This document shows, piece after piece, positions 1 through 8,514 of a stretch of 64,000 nt of DNA. The stretch comes from CAUZIZ01 sp965218775 (lineage in GTDB: Bacteria > Acidobacteriota > UBA6911 > RPQK01 > JAJDTT01). The translations under genes were made by a program, and so were the position numbers. Every line of letters begins with the position of its first letter. Within the stretch, counting starts at the first letter, position 1. The stretch is taken from positions 868,001 through 932,000 of the forward strand of contig CBDCLS010000003.1 of NCBI GenBank assembly GCA_965218775.1, in the 5' to 3' direction. The notes under the pieces were generated by a model. That model was given only the letters and a program-made list of their open reading frames with translations. It did no database searches and had not been told where the DNA came from.

Positions 1-2115
1 GTAACCGGGAGTGCGAGTCTCGCGGGTGAATGTCTGGTGCTGCTCGCTCGCCAGGATCAACTCTGGAGCGAACCGAAAGCCGCTCCGGTTGTAGTCGAAG
101 CCGATGCGACCGCGCAACGGGGGAATACGGGGTAGCGGTGTGTTGGTATTTGTCTCCTGGGCGTCGACAAAGTCGACACCTAGATTCAGCCGGAGGTCTC
201 GATGGAAGCCCAGGGAGACGCTTGCCTCAGCACCCTGGAAGCGTGCGTCACGCTGGCTGAAGGCGATGACGCGCAATCCAGCTTCTTCTTCTCCTGTTGC
301 GAAGGGGAAAATGAAATTGTTGAAATTGTAGTAGAACAGGTTGACCTCACCACGCACTCGACCCTGCCGATTCCGCAAGGAGATGTCAAAGCCGTCGGCG
401 GATTCGGCACCTAAGGCCGGGTCGCCGATTTCAAATGCCAGGTTGCCGACGTGAGGGCCAAAGTTGTAGAGCTCTTCGAGAGCGGGAGCCCGGTAGCTGT
501 GAGTGTAGTTTGCCACCAAGGCACCTCCCGGCCAGAGGCCTGCGTGCACCCCAGCCGCGGCGGAAGCACCCATGAAGGTGCGATTCACAGCCTCCGCAAC
601 ACTCCCCTCCTGAGCCTGGCCACGATGGGAGAATGCGGGACGGTAGCGCTGACGCTCGAGCCGGCCGCCGAACTGGAACTTTACCTGTTCGAAGTCCGCT
701 TCCTGGAGTGTAAAGACGGCAAATCCACTCTGATCGACCGGCGGTGAAAGAGCTTCTTCGCCGACCACGTCGTAGTCGCGCTCGATGCCCCAGAAGCCGA
801 ACCGTCCGCTGAGCGGGCCCTTCTTTCCCTGTTCGAAGGTTCCTCGGAAAACAAACTGATTGTTTCCAAATATCGTGCCAACCTGCGGTACAGCGTCGCC
901 GAAGAACTCGAGCTCACTGTGCTCCCAATCGGTGTAGCTGAGCTTCAGCACGAAGTTCTCGAGGGTCGATCCGAGATCGTTGAAACCCCAGTCGAGACGG
1001 TAGCTCTGCCGCCGCGAATCGACTGCAATTCGTTCAGTATTTACCTCGCCCTGACCTTCTCCCTCCTGGTGCAGTTCCTGGGCGAAGGGTACTCCGTTAA
1101 GACCATCGTCGTATCTGCTGTCGACGCTGAAAAAGACCTTGTTTCCGAACCATCCAAATCCGCCCCCTCCGTTGCCGATGCGGGAGCGGGAGTTGAAGAT
1201 CTCTCCCTCTGGAGAGTCGTAGTCACCGGTGCGTACGCCGCCCCCCTGTGCCCAGAACATCCAGCGGCCGTGGCCGTACTCGAAACCGGCACTACCGCCT
1301 CCCAGCGCGTTGGTGGTACCTCCGGAGCCGGAAGCGAAGCCCCGAAGACCTTGATGAGCATGTTGGTGAAGAGCGTGGTGTCGGCTCACGGCGTTGACGG
1401 TTCCGCCCATGGCACTTCCGCTATAGAGCAGCGTCGCCGGACCCTTGACGATTTCCAGACGCTCCAGCTGGGCGGTATTGATCAGCTCTCCGTGATCGCC
1501 AGATTGGGAGGAGAGGGTTCCGGTTCGGATGCCGTCCTCCATCACCAGAACGCGGTCACCGTCGAAGCCTCTGATAATGGGACGGGAGGAGCCGGGACCG
1601 AAGCTGCGCTTGGCGATCCCTGTGCCCACCTGATGGTCCAGCGTTTCTCCCAGGGAAACAGCTGTGGATTCTGTCAGAACCTGGGCTCCATAGGACTCCA
1701 CGCTCTGAAAGGATTCGAAAGTGGTCTCCTCCTTCTCGGACGCGGTAACCGTAATCTCATGTCTGAGGTCGCTTAGGCCCAGTGTGAAGTCTACGATCGT
1801 CGTCTCGCCTGGTGACACATCCACTACATGTGTCGCCTCGGTGAAAAAGCCGTCCAGGTGGGCAATGACTTGATAGCGGCCTGCAGGCACCTGGTCGAAC
1901 GTATAGGAGCCATCGTCTTCGCTGAGCACGCTGCGGTCCAACTCCACGATCAAGATGCTCGCTCCATGCAGGGGACCTCCAGTCTCCTTGAGCGAGACCG
2001 TTCCTGAGAGTCGTCCTTCCGGCTGCGCGTTGGCGGTTGTAGCAGCGAACAAGAATAGGGCGAAGAGCGCCCAGCAGCCGATCTCCCAGAGACGGTCCAC
2101 TCGCAGCACTGCCAT
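1..2115 (-). CDS. TonB-dependent outer-membrane receptor, partial at C-terminus (window edge)
   Basis: The frame is open from an ATG at 2115 to base 1 (705 codons), so the end of the beta-barrel lies outside the window. Residues 1-30 are a signal peptide (hydrophobic stretch, then ANA before Q31). Residues ~34-115 form a carboxypeptidase-regulatory-like beta-sandwich, and ~125-250 the plug, with typical segments PIIRGFDGDRVLVMEDG and LERLEIVKGPATLLYSG. The rest is barrel. A His cluster (HHALHQHAH, residues 246-254) follows the plug; ZnuD-type metal receptors also carry His-rich segments. Receptors of this family take up metal chelates or oligosaccharides with energy from TonB/ExbBD. The substrate here is not proven; zinc or copper is an inference from the His cluster. 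Confidence 0.93.
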   Translation of the reverse strand, partial: MAVLRVDRLWEIGCWALFALFLFAATTANAQPEGRLSGTVSLKETGGPLHGASILIVELDRSVLSEDDGSYTFDQVPAGRYQVIAHLDGFFTEATHVVDVSPGETTIVDFTLGLSDLRHEITVTASEKEETTFESFQSVESYGAQVLTESTAVSLGETLDHQVGTGIAKRSFGPGSSRPIIRGFDGDRVLVMEDGIRTGTLSSQSGDHGELINTAQLERLEIVKGPATLLYSGSAMGGTVNAVSRHHALHQHAHQGLRGFASGSGGTTNALGGGSAGFEYGHGRWMFWAQGGGVRTGDYDSPEGEIFNSRSRIGNGGGGFGWFGNKVFFSVDSRYDDGLNGVPFAQELHQEGEGQGEVNTERIAVDSRRQSYRLDWGFNDLGSTLENFVLKLSYTDWEHSELEFFGDAVPQVGTIFGNNQFVFRGTFEQGKKGPLSGRFGFWGIERDYDVVGEEALSPPVDQSGFAVFTLQEADFEQVKFQFGGRLERQRYRPAFSHRGQAQEGSVAEAVNRTFMGASAAAGVHAGLWPGGALVANYTHSYRAPALEELYNFGPHVGNLAFEIGDPALGAESADGFDISLRNRQGRVRGEVNLFYYNFNNFIFPFATGEEEAGLRVIAFSQRDARFQGAEASVSLGFHRDLRLNLGVDFVDAQETNTNTPLPRIPPLRGRIGFDYNRSGFRFAPELILASEQHQTFTRETRTPGY

Positions 2116-2268
2116 ACCTACACATCTTACGGGTAAGCTAGATAGCTCTCTAGCGTCGCGGCCGCTTCCCATGCCTCCCGTGGGTGCTCCGCGCTGAGGG
2201 TCCGCTTAAGGTCGATTTCTGCCGGTCAGAAATTTGAATTCACTCTGAACTGAATGACCGCTTTTAGG

Positions 2269-3200
2269 GTGCGCCGTGGTAAGGCGGCGCCTTCCCAGTG
2301 GGTGAAAGTCCCACCCGGCAACCGCTCCAGCCGGAAGCAACCGGAGCAACTATGGAGGTAACGAAATGGTTGAAGCCTCTGGTGAAGCGAGTCACGAATT
2401 GGTGACCGCGCGAGTGTGCAGGCCGTAACGCGAGTGAACGCTGAGCAAGCCTCGAAAAGGTCGATGCGCAGGCCGACCCGGCTCCTAGACCGGGGAAGGC
2501 TGATACGGCTGGGGAAGAGAGCGAAGCAGGCACCCAGTCGCTGCGCCGGGGTAGTGGCGACAGCATGTACACAAGGGAAGCGCAGGCAACACGGGAAGCC
2601 CCTAGGCGTGGTCAGGGATGGCCAACCGGAAGCCCGTGAGGGACAGGCCGGGCGCCTGGGGGTGGCGGAGAGGCCCGTAGTACTGAGGAAGCCGGGTAAT
2701 GCCGGTGGAGGGAAGGAGCCTTAGTTCAAGACGAATGCAGGACGTAGTGAGGGACCAGGAGATTGGGCAACCTATCAACTCCGAACAGGTTCAGAAACTG
2801 CAGAGGGCATTGCACGCGAAAGCGAAGGCTGAGCCCAGCTATCGCTTCGGCGGTGGCTGGGTGAACTGGCGTCAGACCACGGAGTTGGTGCAGCAGTTGA
2901 ACCGCGCCTATCGGGCGCTGGACAACTACACCGCTCCGCGGTTTTGCCGGTGGCTGCGCCACAAGTACAAGGTCAGGCGACGCCGGGGCGGGATGTATCC
3001 ACTCTCGCACCTCTACGGGCCCTTTGGGCTCGTGCGCCTGACCCAACTTGGGCGCGGCGAGCCGTGGGTGAAGGCGTGAGTCTTGTCCGAGAGCCGGATG
3101 CGGTAGTTCCGCCTGTCCGGTTCGATGAGGAGGATGTGGAAACGGAGTGATGGTCCGGCTAGTGAGGCACCGCCAGACGAAAGGGGCGGTAACAGATAGG
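2269..3200 (+). mobile_element. Group II intron with truncated maturase ORF
   Basis: The 5' end begins GTGCGCC at 2269, the group II start consensus, followed by the typical domain I opening (gtgggtgaaagtcccac near 2299). Domain V is recognisable at 3091-3123: GAGCCGG pairs with CCGGTTC around a short GC-rich helix. Domain VI-like hairpins follow, so the 3' end is placed near 3200 and is approximate. A shortened maturase ORF lies in domain IV. The ribozyme parts look complete enough to fold, but splicing or mobility would need a maturase supplied in trans. It sits directly upstream of the divergent TonB receptor gene. Confidence 0.8.
2735..3079 (+). pseudogene. ltrA: Group II intron maturase/reverse transcriptase, catalytic core deleted
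   Basis: This 114-residue frame joins the two ends of a group II intron-encoded protein. Residues ~17-38 (VQKLQRALHAKAKAEPSYRF) match the usual N-terminus. Residues ~45-114 match the maturase/X domain C-terminus (RAYRALDNYTAPRFCRWL, then LYGPFGLVRLTQ and PWVKA). The reverse transcriptase palm with its YADD box is missing; a full protein is about 400-500 residues. The join near base 2850 keeps the reading frame. ATG 2735 is chosen because an AAGGAG-like site lies about 20 bases upstream; an earlier start at 2699 is possible. Confidence 0.75.
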
Positions 3201-3328
3201 CCGAACCTTAGACCACCGCGCCACATCCTTACTCTACCGAAAGCGGCCGTTCGATTTCGATCCAAATCGGAGGCTGTTTGTACGGTGAAGATCTGGGTTA
3301 TTACATCTGAGGACTAAGAACCCCCGCG

Positions 3329-3493
3329 TTATTCATCCAAGACCTTCTCAAAGCTGGCCCTGCTGTCTACCACCAACCTGAATCCGTTCTCAAACTCCAC
3401 AAGCATGTATGGCCCAGCAGTGATGGGAAGTCCAACCTTTCTTGCGGCATGAGCTAGTAGATTCTCGCTTCTTGTGATTACCTTACCTTTCAT
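3329..3493 (-). CDS. Possible small protein (54 aa), unrecognised
   Basis: A short frame beginning MKGKVITRSENLLAHAARK and ending SRASFEKVLDE. The composition (mixed charged and hydrophobic residues, no low-complexity runs) looks protein-like. There is no good Shine-Dalgarno sequence before the ATG at 3493 and I recognise no family. It lies between the intron and the divergent FAD oxidoreductase gene. It could be a real small gene, a remnant, or chance. Confidence 0.3.
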   Translation of the reverse strand: MKGKVITRSENLLAHAARKVGLPITAGPYMLVEFENGFRLVVDSRASFEKVLDE

Positions 3494-3530
3494 CCCAGGA
3501 GAGATTGATTCAGAGACAGCGCCGCCATAT

Positions 3531-3554
3531 GATAAGCAGGATAAGCAGGATAAG
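3531..3554 (+). repeat. Short 9-bp tandem repeat (gataagcag)
   Basis: Two full units of gataagcag plus a partial third, upstream of the FAD oxidoreductase gene. A similar 9-bp tandem array occurs at 40394-40434. Confidence 0.7.
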
Positions 3555-3608
3555 TACTGAGCATCAGTAATTAACTCCACCTTCAAACACCCAACAGAGG
3601 ACACCATC

Positions 3609-4886
3609 TTGGTAACCAGCAAACCCAACACCGTAGCAATCGCAGGCGCCGGCATCGCCGGTCTGTGCACCGCCTTCCACCTCAAAGAGAAAGGCGTGAA
3701 ACGGGTTGTACTACTGGACAAGGATAAAGTGGGCAGCGGTTCCAGCAGCAAATCGGGCGCCATAAACACCATGCTCATGCCCACCGAAACCGGGACCCGC
3801 GCCCGCGCCATCACCATGGACATCTTCGAGCGCTTCAACAAGATCCTGGAGAATTATTCCTTTCACCAGGTGGGCTGCATGTACATTATGAACGAACAAC
3901 AGTACCTTGAAGCAGAGCAGGAGCGCCAGATGCACCGCCGCGTCGGCGCCCGCTTCGAAATCCTGCGCCGCGGCGAAGTGGAGAAGCGCTTTCCGGCCCT
4001 GCGCATCAAGGACGACGAATACTGCATCCTGGATCCGCGGGGCGGCTGGAACGAGCCGGACACCTACATCGCGGCCCTGTCGGACAAAGTGAGGGAAATG
4101 GGGGTAGAGATCCGCGAGTACGAGCCGGTGGAAGAGTTCATCCGCGCAGACGAGAAGATAAAAGGGGTGCGCACTCGCAACACCGGCGAGCTGCGCGCCG
4201 ATGCCGTGGTGTGCACTCTGAACGCCTGGGCCAACTCCCTGCTCGCCAGCGTCGACCAGCCCATCCCGGCCCACAACTGCGTGCACGAACGCTTCGTGAC
4301 CACCCCGTTTGCCGAGGCGCCGAATATCCCCGCCACCAACGACAATGCCACCCAGGTCTACTACCGCCCCACCGAGGACAACCGCCTGCTCTTCGGCACC
4401 AATACCCACGAGCCAATGCAGATCACCAAACCCGGCATCGATTTCGACTATTCCCAGCTGGAGCTGCACCCCGCGCCCGCGCCCTACATCAAGCAGGCCA
4501 TTCGCGAACGCCTGCCAATGATGGAGAGAGTGGAATTTGCCGAACACCGTATCGGGCTCATCAGCATGACCGCGGATACCCTACCCAATATCGGGCCGGT
4601 TTCAGCGCTGCCTGGGCTCTATCTCGGCTGCAACTTCAACTCGGGCGGCTTCGGCTACCACGCCGTGGCCGGTCTGTTGCTGGCGGAGTTCATCGTCGAC
4701 GGGCAAACCCGCATCGACGTGGCGGAATTCTCACCGGAGCGCTACAAGGATATCGACGTCGACGCCTTTCTGGCTACGGACCTTAGCTACAAGGATCTGC
4801 CAGATCACCTCCCGCCTGGAGTCGGGTCGTGGCGCCCGTCCCCCGTCAACAAGAACCGCGAGACCCCGATCGTACGCCGCCACTGA
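3609..4886 (+). CDS. FAD-dependent amino-acid/sarcosine oxidoreductase (DAO family)
   Basis: The 425-residue protein opens with a Rossmann FAD fold: VAIAGAGIAGL with GAGIAG at residues 13-18, followed by an acidic strand end (LLDKDKVGSGSS). The DAO-family C-terminal FAD segment appears as a glycine-rich NSGGFGYHAVAG motif near residue 340. Relatives oxidise secondary amines or amino acids such as sarcosine, glycine or dimethylglycine, releasing an imine and H2O2 or reducing another acceptor. The start is TTG at 3609, with AGAGGA about 10 bases upstream. It has no signal peptide, so it is cytosolic. It is more GC-rich than its neighbours, with many GCC, CGC and CTG codons, and stands alone among remnants, which may mean recent acquisition. 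The exact substrate is unknown. Confidence 0.85.
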   Translation: MVTSKPNTVAIAGAGIAGLCTAFHLKEKGVKRVVLLDKDKVGSGSSSKSGAINTMLMPTETGTRARAITMDIFERFNKILENYSFHQVGCMYIMNEQQYLEAEQERQMHRRVGARFEILRRGEVEKRFPALRIKDDEYCILDPRGGWNEPDTYIAALSDKVREMGVEIREYEPVEEFIRADEKIKGVRTRNTGELRADAVVCTLNAWANSLLASVDQPIPAHNCVHERFVTTPFAEAPNIPATNDNATQVYYRPTEDNRLLFGTNTHEPMQITKPGIDFDYSQLELHPAPAPYIKQAIRERLPMMERVEFAEHRIGLISMTADTLPNIGPVSALPGLYLGCNFNSGGFGYHAVAGLLLAEFIVDGQTRIDVAEFSPERYKDIDVDAFLATDLSYKDLPDHLPPGVGSWRPSPVNKNRETPIVRRH

Positions 4887-4961
4887 AACCCACAAACCCA
4901 TGTAGACATCGACATGGTTCGCTAGGGCGAGTCGAAACCGAGGTGTGTGGACAGTGTCAGT

Positions 4962-5256
4962 CTCCCGGGAGACGGCAGAGAGCTGTTCTATCGTGCCCGC
5001 AGAAAGATGATGGCGGTCCCCATCAGGCCGGAGGAAGGACTGCATCCCGGCAAACCAGTTGTTCCTGTTTGAGCGCGAATATGTGGGGATTCAACCGATT
5101 CGCAGCTACGATGTAACGCCGGACGGACAGCGCTTTCTAATGTTTCGGACTGATCCTGATGAGGATCGGGAAAGGGAGGATAGCTACTTTGGAAGTAAGG
5201 TCAGTGTCGTCCTCAACTGGTTTGAAGAGCTCAAGCGCCTGGTGCCGACAGAGTGA
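4962..5256 (+). pseudogene. C-terminal remnant of a PD40/WD40-type protein (often kinase-fused), frameshifted
   Basis: Reading from 4962 gives LPGDGRELFYRARRKMMAVP and PEEGLHPGKPVV. One frameshift near 5058 then leads to LFEREYVGIQPIRSYDVTPD and the terminal SVVLNWFEELKRLVPTE. Those segments are the usual end of the TolB/PD40 beta-propeller proteins that are abundant in Acidobacteria and often fused to a serine/threonine kinase domain. Everything upstream (kinase and most propeller blades) is absent, so this is a decayed fragment. Confidence 0.75.
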
Positions 5257-5389
5257 CGAGACCTCCGTATGGTGGGTAGAACAGCCCATCTATCTTTCGG
5301 ATTAATATATACAACTGGCCAGACGACGTTGGCTTGAACCGTTGGGAGTTCTAGGTTCAAATAATCATCACCGACAGGGAGGAACGGTT

Positions 5390-5497
5390 GTGAACGTCTC
5401 AATCTCAGACGCCAGCAATGGCTTCGGTCGAAAAGCTGCGGAAACTCTGGCAGGCGACGGCCACACCATCGCGATCTCCAAGCCGCACGACAAGTAA
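5390..5497 (+). pseudogene. N-terminal fragment of a short-chain dehydrogenase
   Basis: A GTG start with a GGAGG site upstream opens a 35-residue frame. Its sequence (DASNGFGRKAAETLAGDGHT) matches the TGASSGFG nucleotide-binding start of short-chain dehydrogenases. It stops at TAA straight after the second beta-strand, so only the first ~35 of ~250 residues remain. It cannot make a functional enzyme. Confidence 0.6.
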
Positions 5498-5598
5498 AAT
5501 AGGGCAGACCTTCGCCAGAGACAGAGCGGTGACCGTAGACTGGCCATGAAAAATGCGTGTTGGTCGCAACGATCTTTTGGCAAGGAACGGAGGCGAAC

Positions 5599-7218
5599 AT
5601 GAACCACCGGCGTGTTTTCTTGAAGAAGGTAGTGGCCGGAGCATCCGCTCCAACCCTTTTCTGGCGTTCCTCGGGGGCGTTACCCACAGCCCGGATTTCC
5701 AGCCGGAAGCCCAATCCGCGCCCGCAGCCAAGGAGGCGGGTCATCTGGAACAACGATGGAGACGACCTCTGGACCACAGCTCACAACTGGCCAGGCGCTC
5801 CCCTCTACCAGTCCGTGGATCAGTATCTGGGACAGCGAATGAAGGGGAAGCTAGACAATACCCACGTAGACAGCATCTTCTATAACGGCCACACCAACCT
5901 CCCCAACTGGGAGTTCCCCACCGAGCGGATCCGCATTCTGGGGCCTGATCCCCTCCGACATGTAGTCGAGTTTGCCCACCAGGCGGGTCTGGAATTCATG
6001 TACTCCATCCGCATGAACGAGTTTCACTGCTCGGTTCTCCCCGGTGAACTCCGTTGGTCTCCCTTCAAACGCAGCCACCTGAAACTGCTCCAAGGAAAGG
6101 TCAGTGCCCAGGAGTTCCAGGAGAAGATTTTGCCTTGGGCACGGCGTGAGACCAGCCGACACCCCTTACAGGACGGTCTGGACCGACTGTTTGGAGGTGG
6201 GAGGGACTTCTACTCCTGGGCAGCCTACGATTACGCACTGGACCAGGTCCGGGATTACTTTCTAAGTGTCGTCGAGGGTGCCTGTGAACGCTACGATCTG
6301 GATGGGATCGAGCTTGATTGGGGCCGCTTCCCTTATCTGTTCCGGTTCGGTGAGGAGCAGCGGAACATCCCCATCATGACGGACTTCATTCACCAGGTGC
6401 GCCAGCGTCTTCGCTCTTACGGGGAGAAACGAGGACGTCCCATCCTGCTGGCGATGCGAGTCCCCGATTCCCCCGAGCTCGCCCTCTCCATCGGGCTGGA
6501 CGTAGAGGAGTGGTTGCGCCGAGGTTGGGTGGATGTAGTGGTCGCCGGATTCGGATTCGCTCCCTTCACATTTCCCTTGGGTGAATGGGTCGCTCTGGGA
6601 CATCGGCACGGGGCCCAGGTGTACGGATGTATGGACCATCTGGTGCCCGTGTTACACCGGCTGGAGGCAGTCCGGGCAGCGGCCCAGCGCGTGTGGGCGG
6701 AAGGAGCCGACGGAGTCTACGTCTACAACCACATCTTCAATGGAATCGACGAGATTGGCGACCCGGCTCGCTTGTCTCGACTGGACAAGCTCTATCAGGT
6801 CGATCCCGACGCCCAGGCCAGTGTGGCCAGGGAATTCAGCGGGCACTGGTATGGCTGGGGGGGTTTCTATATGGGCACCTCGCCGGGCCAGCTTCCCCGA
6901 ACTTTCACCACGCGCTCAGGGCCATCGTCGGCGCGTTTTAGCCTGCCGATAGGCGATCGGCCCCAGTTTGCCCAGCGAATTACACTCTTGAGTCGGTGGA
7001 ATCCGGAGGCGGTCCTGGGGAGGGTCTCATGGCGGATCAACGGAAGGCCTGCGCCCGATCCCGCTCCACACTCGGTAAGACCGAAGCAAGGCCGGGCCTG
7101 GACCGAGGTCGAGATCGATGGCCTGCGACAAGGGATCAACCGGCTTGAGGTCAGTGTAGAGTCGGCCGCCGCTCGTTCGGTGCTGGAAGAGGTTAGAGTG
7201 GCGATTGCCTATTCGTAG
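5599..7218 (+). CDS. Secreted glycoside-hydrolase-like TIM-barrel protein
   Basis: The 539-residue protein starts at ATG 5599 behind GGAGG. It opens with a Tat-like signal (NHRRVFLKKVVAGASAPTLF). A TIM-barrel follows with the motif CERYDLDGIELDWGRFPYLF, typical of glycoside-hydrolase-like (GHL/DUF4015-type) barrels, in which an acidic residue at the end of strand 4 is a likely catalytic residue. A second conserved patch (EGADGVYVYNHIFNG) lies near residue 375. The last ~110 residues look like a beta-sandwich carbohydrate-binding or accessory domain. It is paralogous to the product at 49423-51063. The likely role is hydrolysis of an extracellular polysaccharide or glycoconjugate; the substrate is unknown. 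Confidence 0.8.
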   Translation: MNHRRVFLKKVVAGASAPTLFWRSSGALPTARISSRKPNPRPQPRRRVIWNNDGDDLWTTAHNWPGAPLYQSVDQYLGQRMKGKLDNTHVDSIFYNGHTNLPNWEFPTERIRILGPDPLRHVVEFAHQAGLEFMYSIRMNEFHCSVLPGELRWSPFKRSHLKLLQGKVSAQEFQEKILPWARRETSRHPLQDGLDRLFGGGRDFYSWAAYDYALDQVRDYFLSVVEGACERYDLDGIELDWGRFPYLFRFGEEQRNIPIMTDFIHQVRQRLRSYGEKRGRPILLAMRVPDSPELALSIGLDVEEWLRRGWVDVVVAGFGFAPFTFPLGEWVALGHRHGAQVYGCMDHLVPVLHRLEAVRAAAQRVWAEGADGVYVYNHIFNGIDEIGDPARLSRLDKLYQVDPDAQASVAREFSGHWYGWGGFYMGTSPGQLPRTFTTRSGPSSARFSLPIGDRPQFAQRITLLSRWNPEAVLGRVSWRINGRPAPDPAPHSVRPKQGRAWTEVEIDGLRQGINRLEVSVESAAARSVLEEVRVAIAYS

Positions 7219-7314
7219 CGGGCGACTTCATACCGCCGAAGCGATGTATGATTCCGTGTATTGGCTGAGAAGGCGACCGACGCGATCCTGCGCCACGAAG
7301 CGGACATTCAAGTT

Positions 7315-7398
7315 TCCCGCGTGGCGGACTCGGATCAGCACCCAGGAACTGTCGACATCGGCGACACGTAAATGTAGGGCCTCGGAGAGACGAAGGCC
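7315..7398 (-). pseudogene. Tyrosine recombinase/integrase remnant
   Basis: A stretch of about 28 residues (GLRLSEALHLRVADVDSSWV) matches the box I region of phage-type tyrosine recombinases, where the catalytic arginine sits in GLRLSE. The flanking frame is not integrase-like and the His/Arg/Tyr C-terminal part is missing. The rest of 7219-7627 shows nothing else I can name apart from the palindrome listed separately. Confidence 0.6.
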
Positions 7399-7605
7399 GT
7401 TGGCGTTTGGCCCTTTGGACTGGAATTGTTTCGCTTTTTCGGGTGCAATCAGACCTAGTTGGGGGAGAGCGATAACAGTAAGTATGGAAAAGCCGGTCAA
7501 CAATGATTGAACAGAGGGTAAATAGTGGAACATGGCAAGAATCGTTCACCCTGCGTCTTTTCTTAAGCTCCTCCGTCTACATGAGTGAAAGAACAAAATC
7601 TTTCG

Positions 7606-7617
7606 CGTTTTAAAACG
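7606..7617. promoter_or_regulatory. Perfect 12-bp palindrome just upstream of the DUF2703 gene
   Basis: CGTTTTAAAACG is a perfect palindrome lying immediately before the GGAGG ribosome-binding site (7620-7624) of the gene at 7628. A second inverted pair, gaaag and ctttc, precedes it at 7587-7604. The position between promoter and start suits an operator or a short mRNA hairpin. No regulator gene is seen beside it, and this is an inference from position only. Confidence 0.3.
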
Positions 7618-7627
7618 AAGGAGGAAC

Positions 7628-8269
7628 ATGATGAAGCATCAACCTTCTGCAGAAACTTGCTGTGGCGAACCTGCCGTCAAGCAGACTACATCCGCGTCTG
7701 AAGCCTCGTGCTGCACGCCTGAGGCTATGGAAACCTGTTGCGGCTCTCAGGTCAAATCACCGCCGGCAAGTACCCCACGAGCGGAAAGGATACGCCTGGA
7801 AATCGATTTCTTGTATCTCGACTTAAGCGCATGTGAGCGGTGCCAAGGTACGGACTCCATTCTAAAAGCAGCCCTTGAGGAGGTTGCTCAGGTTCTTGAA
7901 ACGACGGGCGTTGAAGTTGCCCTGAACAATATGCACGTGACGAGCGAAGAACAAGCCGTGGTCCTCGGATTCCTGGTATCGCCTACCATCCGGATGAATG
8001 GTCGGGACATTCAGATGAATTTCCGGGAAAGCCTCTGCGAGTCCTGCGGTACCCTCTGCGAATGTGAGGGAGGAGTGTCATGCCGCGAATGGGAATATCA
8101 GGGGCAGTGGTACACGGCTCCGCCGAAAGGCCTGATCATTGAAGCCATCCTCAAAGAAGTGTACGGTGGCGCCAGAGAAGGCCGAGATGAGTCCCATAAA
8201 GCAGAAGAGGTACCGGATAACCTGAAACGTTTCTTTTCCGCTCGTAGGGTACTTGCCGGCGAGAGGTGA
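7628..8269 (+). CDS. DUF2703 domain protein with Cys-rich N-terminus
   Basis: The 213-residue product starts at ATG 7628, with GGAGG four bases upstream. Residues 1-45 carry three double-cysteine motifs (TCCGEP, SCCTPE, TCCGSQ), a layout suited to metal or metalloid binding. From about residue 55 the DUF2703 fold follows (IRLEIDFLYLDLSACERCQG), a thioredoxin-like domain with a CxxC motif and a further Cys-rich loop (CESCGTLCECEGGVSC). DUF2703 genes are often found with arsenic or mercury functions. The next gene downstream is a SigZ-type sigma factor, a pairing also seen elsewhere. The likely role is metal/metalloid or thiol stress handling; the biochemical activity is unknown. Confidence 0.8.
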   Translation: MMKHQPSAETCCGEPAVKQTTSASEASCCTPEAMETCCGSQVKSPPASTPRAERIRLEIDFLYLDLSACERCQGTDSILKAALEEVAQVLETTGVEVALNNMHVTSEEQAVVLGFLVSPTIRMNGRDIQMNFRESLCESCGTLCECEGGVSCREWEYQGQWYTAPPKGLIIEAILKEVYGGAREGRDESHKAEEVPDNLKRFFSARRVLAGER

Positions 8270-8447
8270 AGCAGGTCCCCATCGCGTACCTTGATACATA
8301 CTACAGCGACGGTTGGCTCGGTGAAAACGGCTTCGACCTAAACCCGTACCTCAGGCAACTGGATGTGTTCTATGAAACCGGAGTCTGGGGGAGGCGCAGC
8401 AGTGTGAATCGCTCGAATGTGATTGACCCGACTATCTTACATCTTTT

Positions 8448-8476
8448 TTGCAGCTCATTCGTATTCATACTAGATA
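8448..8476 (+). promoter_or_regulatory. Candidate promoter for sigZ
   Basis: TTGCAG at 8448-8453 and TAGATA at 8471-8476 are separated by 17 bases, 38 bases before the sigma factor start at 8515. The 245-base gap 8270-8514 is AT-rich compared with the flanks. The fit to a housekeeping promoter is fair, not strong. Confidence 0.35.
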
Positions 8477-8514
8477 AGGTCAGATTACCCGATCACCGTA
8501 GATGGTGTTTCTGT

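Noticed and set aside
919..1776. Plus-strand 285-residue open frame
   Set aside because: It is antisense to the intact TonB receptor, which has clear domain motifs; the plus-strand translation shows no family features.
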